A DNA stretch of 7,683 nt, taken from NCBI GenBank assembly GCA_023255095.1, contig JALRJJ010000113.1, positions 1 through 7,683 of the forward strand, written 5' to 3'. The notes beneath the pieces were generated by a model that was not told the DNA's origin, did not search any database, and worked only from the letters and a program-made list of their open reading frames with translations. Shown one piece after another: positions 6,943-7,683 of the stretch. Position numbers and translations under genes: made by a program. This stretch comes from a bacterium (GTDB lineage: Bacteria; Fidelibacterota; Marinisomatia; Marinisomatales; Marinisomataceae). Within the stretch, counting starts at the first letter, position 1, and each line of letters begins with the position of its first letter.

Positions 6943-7683
6943 ATGAGTTCGTTTAACCTTCCCTTAAGGTTCAAATTATTAATTTTATTATCAAAGATTT
7001 TTAAGAAGAATACCAAACCATTCCAATTGAATTCCGCATCCAATATTCGTGATGATGAAACGATTGACTCAGCACAATTAGTTGAATTTTTCAAGCAACA
7101 AAATTTGGATTATAATGATTTGGAAATAAAACAATATCAAAGCGGGTTTTCTAACTTAACATATCTGATTTCCACAAGTACCAACAATTTTATCCTTCGA
7201 AAGCCTCCCTTAGGGTCTAAAGCTTTAAAAGGAGGTCATGATATGGAAAGAGAGTTTCAAATTCTTTCAAAACTCTATCCTCATTTTCCTAAAGTTCCAA
7301 AACCATATCTTTTTTCAAAGGATGAATCGATCATCGGTTCTCCTTTTTATTTGATGGAAAAAAAAGAAGGATACATTATTCGACCAAATATTGATCCTAA
7401 GCAGGCGCCATCTAAGGAAAAAATGGAGAAAATTTGCCAGTCATTTGTTGATCATTTTGCACAGCTCCATAATTTGAATATTTATGATTTAGAATTAGAC
7501 TCACTTGGAAAAATTGAAGGCTATAATCAGCGTCAAATTGAGGGATGGATAGGGCGTTATAATCACAGTAAAACATCCGAATTACCATCTATTAATTTTA
7601 TCGCTCAATGGTTGCTCGAAAATATTCCTCAGGAATCAAAAGCTTCAATTATTCATAACGATTATAAATTTGACAATGTCGTT
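6943..7683 (+). CDS. APH/choline-kinase-like phosphotransferase, ACAD10/11 kinase (LvaA-like) type (3' end beyond window)
   Basis: The frame is open for 247 codons to the right edge. Full-length relatives have about 340-350 residues, so roughly the last 100 are missing. The N-lobe runs from about residue 40: IKQYQSGFSNLTYLI (62-76), FILRKPPLG (83-91) with a likely ATP-contacting Arg85-Lys86 pair, GGHDMEREFQILSKL, and IIGSPFYLMEKKEGYIIR (130-147). The C-lobe reaches the Brenner-type catalytic loop IIHNDYKFDN (236-245), with Asp240 as catalytic base and Asn245 as metal ligand. The DFG-like metal motif lies outside. The family phosphorylates hydroxyl groups; in LvaA and ACAD10/11 the substrate is a 4-hydroxyacyl-CoA. 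Residues 1-35 are an unusual basic, hydrophobic extension (FKLLILLSKIFKK). The ATG lies one base after the dehydrogenase stop, so co-translation is likely. The phosphotransferase fold is firm; the substrate rests on the neighbour. Confidence 0.88.
   Translation, partial: MSSFNLPLRFKLLILLSKIFKKNTKPFQLNSASNIRDDETIDSAQLVEFFKQQNLDYNDLEIKQYQSGFSNLTYLISTSTNNFILRKPPLGSKALKGGHDMEREFQILSKLYPHFPKVPKPYLFSKDESIIGSPFYLMEKKEGYIIRPNIDPKQAPSKEKMEKICQSFVDHFAQLHNLNIYDLELDSLGKIEGYNQRQIEGWIGRYNHSKTSELPSINFIAQWLLENIPQESKASIIHNDYKFDNVV

Noticed and set aside
1..7683. Mobile element, phage, toxin-antitoxin or defence island
   Set aside because: No transposase, integrase, nuclease, toxin or antitoxin-like frame or terminal repeat was found. 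All genes belong to housekeeping, transport or acyl-CoA metabolism families.

Overview
The window is AT-rich DNA with two divergent transcription units separated by 129 bases. No rRNA, tRNA, CRISPR array, transposase, integrase or phage gene is visible. A TonB-dependent receptor with an N-terminal carboxypeptidase-regulatory-like (CarboxypepD_reg) domain, together with plus-strand genes that lack Shine-Dalgarno sequences, points to the Bacteroidota/FCB side of the bacterial tree. A marine lineage such as Marinimicrobia (SAR406) or a marine bacteroidete would fit. That placement is inference from gene style; no phylogenetic marker is present.

Layout. Positions 1-2589 (minus strand) hold most of a large outer-membrane TonB-dependent receptor. 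Its start is present and its C-terminus lies beyond the left edge. Positions 2590-2718 are the divergent control region, with a candidate promoter and ribosome binding site for the receptor and an 8-bp inverted repeat. On the plus strand, 2719-7683 is one tightly packed unit: msrB (possibly exported), a MATE-family multidrug/cation antiporter, a MaoC/NodN-type hydratase, a histidine-phosphatase-family protein, an ACAD10/11-type acyl-CoA dehydrogenase, and an APH-type phosphotransferase cut by the right edge. Junctions range from an 8-nt overlap to a 26-nt gap.

How the genes work together. The last four genes look like an acyl-CoA module. In mammalian ACAD10/ACAD11, a kinase domain of the phosphotransferase family is fused to an acyl-CoA dehydrogenase domain. 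In Pseudomonas putida the separate proteins LvaA (kinase) and LvaC (dehydrogenase-like) convert 4-hydroxyacyl-CoA through a 4-phosphoacyl-CoA to a 3-hydroxyacyl-CoA. The dehydrogenase here carries the ACAD10/11-like motifs GPGRIHHCMR and YDGPDEVH, and the kinase gene follows it directly. The most interesting reading is therefore a compact 4-hydroxyacyl-CoA (or related hydroxy-fatty-acid) catabolic cassette, with the MaoC protein as hydratase and a phosphatase-fold protein of unknown role. The msrB-MATE pair in front looks like stress defence or efflux and may simply share the transcript.

Other oddities are an alanine-rich, probably helical insertion in the receptor barrel encoded by GCT trinucleotide tracts; a phosphatase-fold protein with Ser where the second catalytic His normally sits; and a zinc-less MsrB with only two cysteines.
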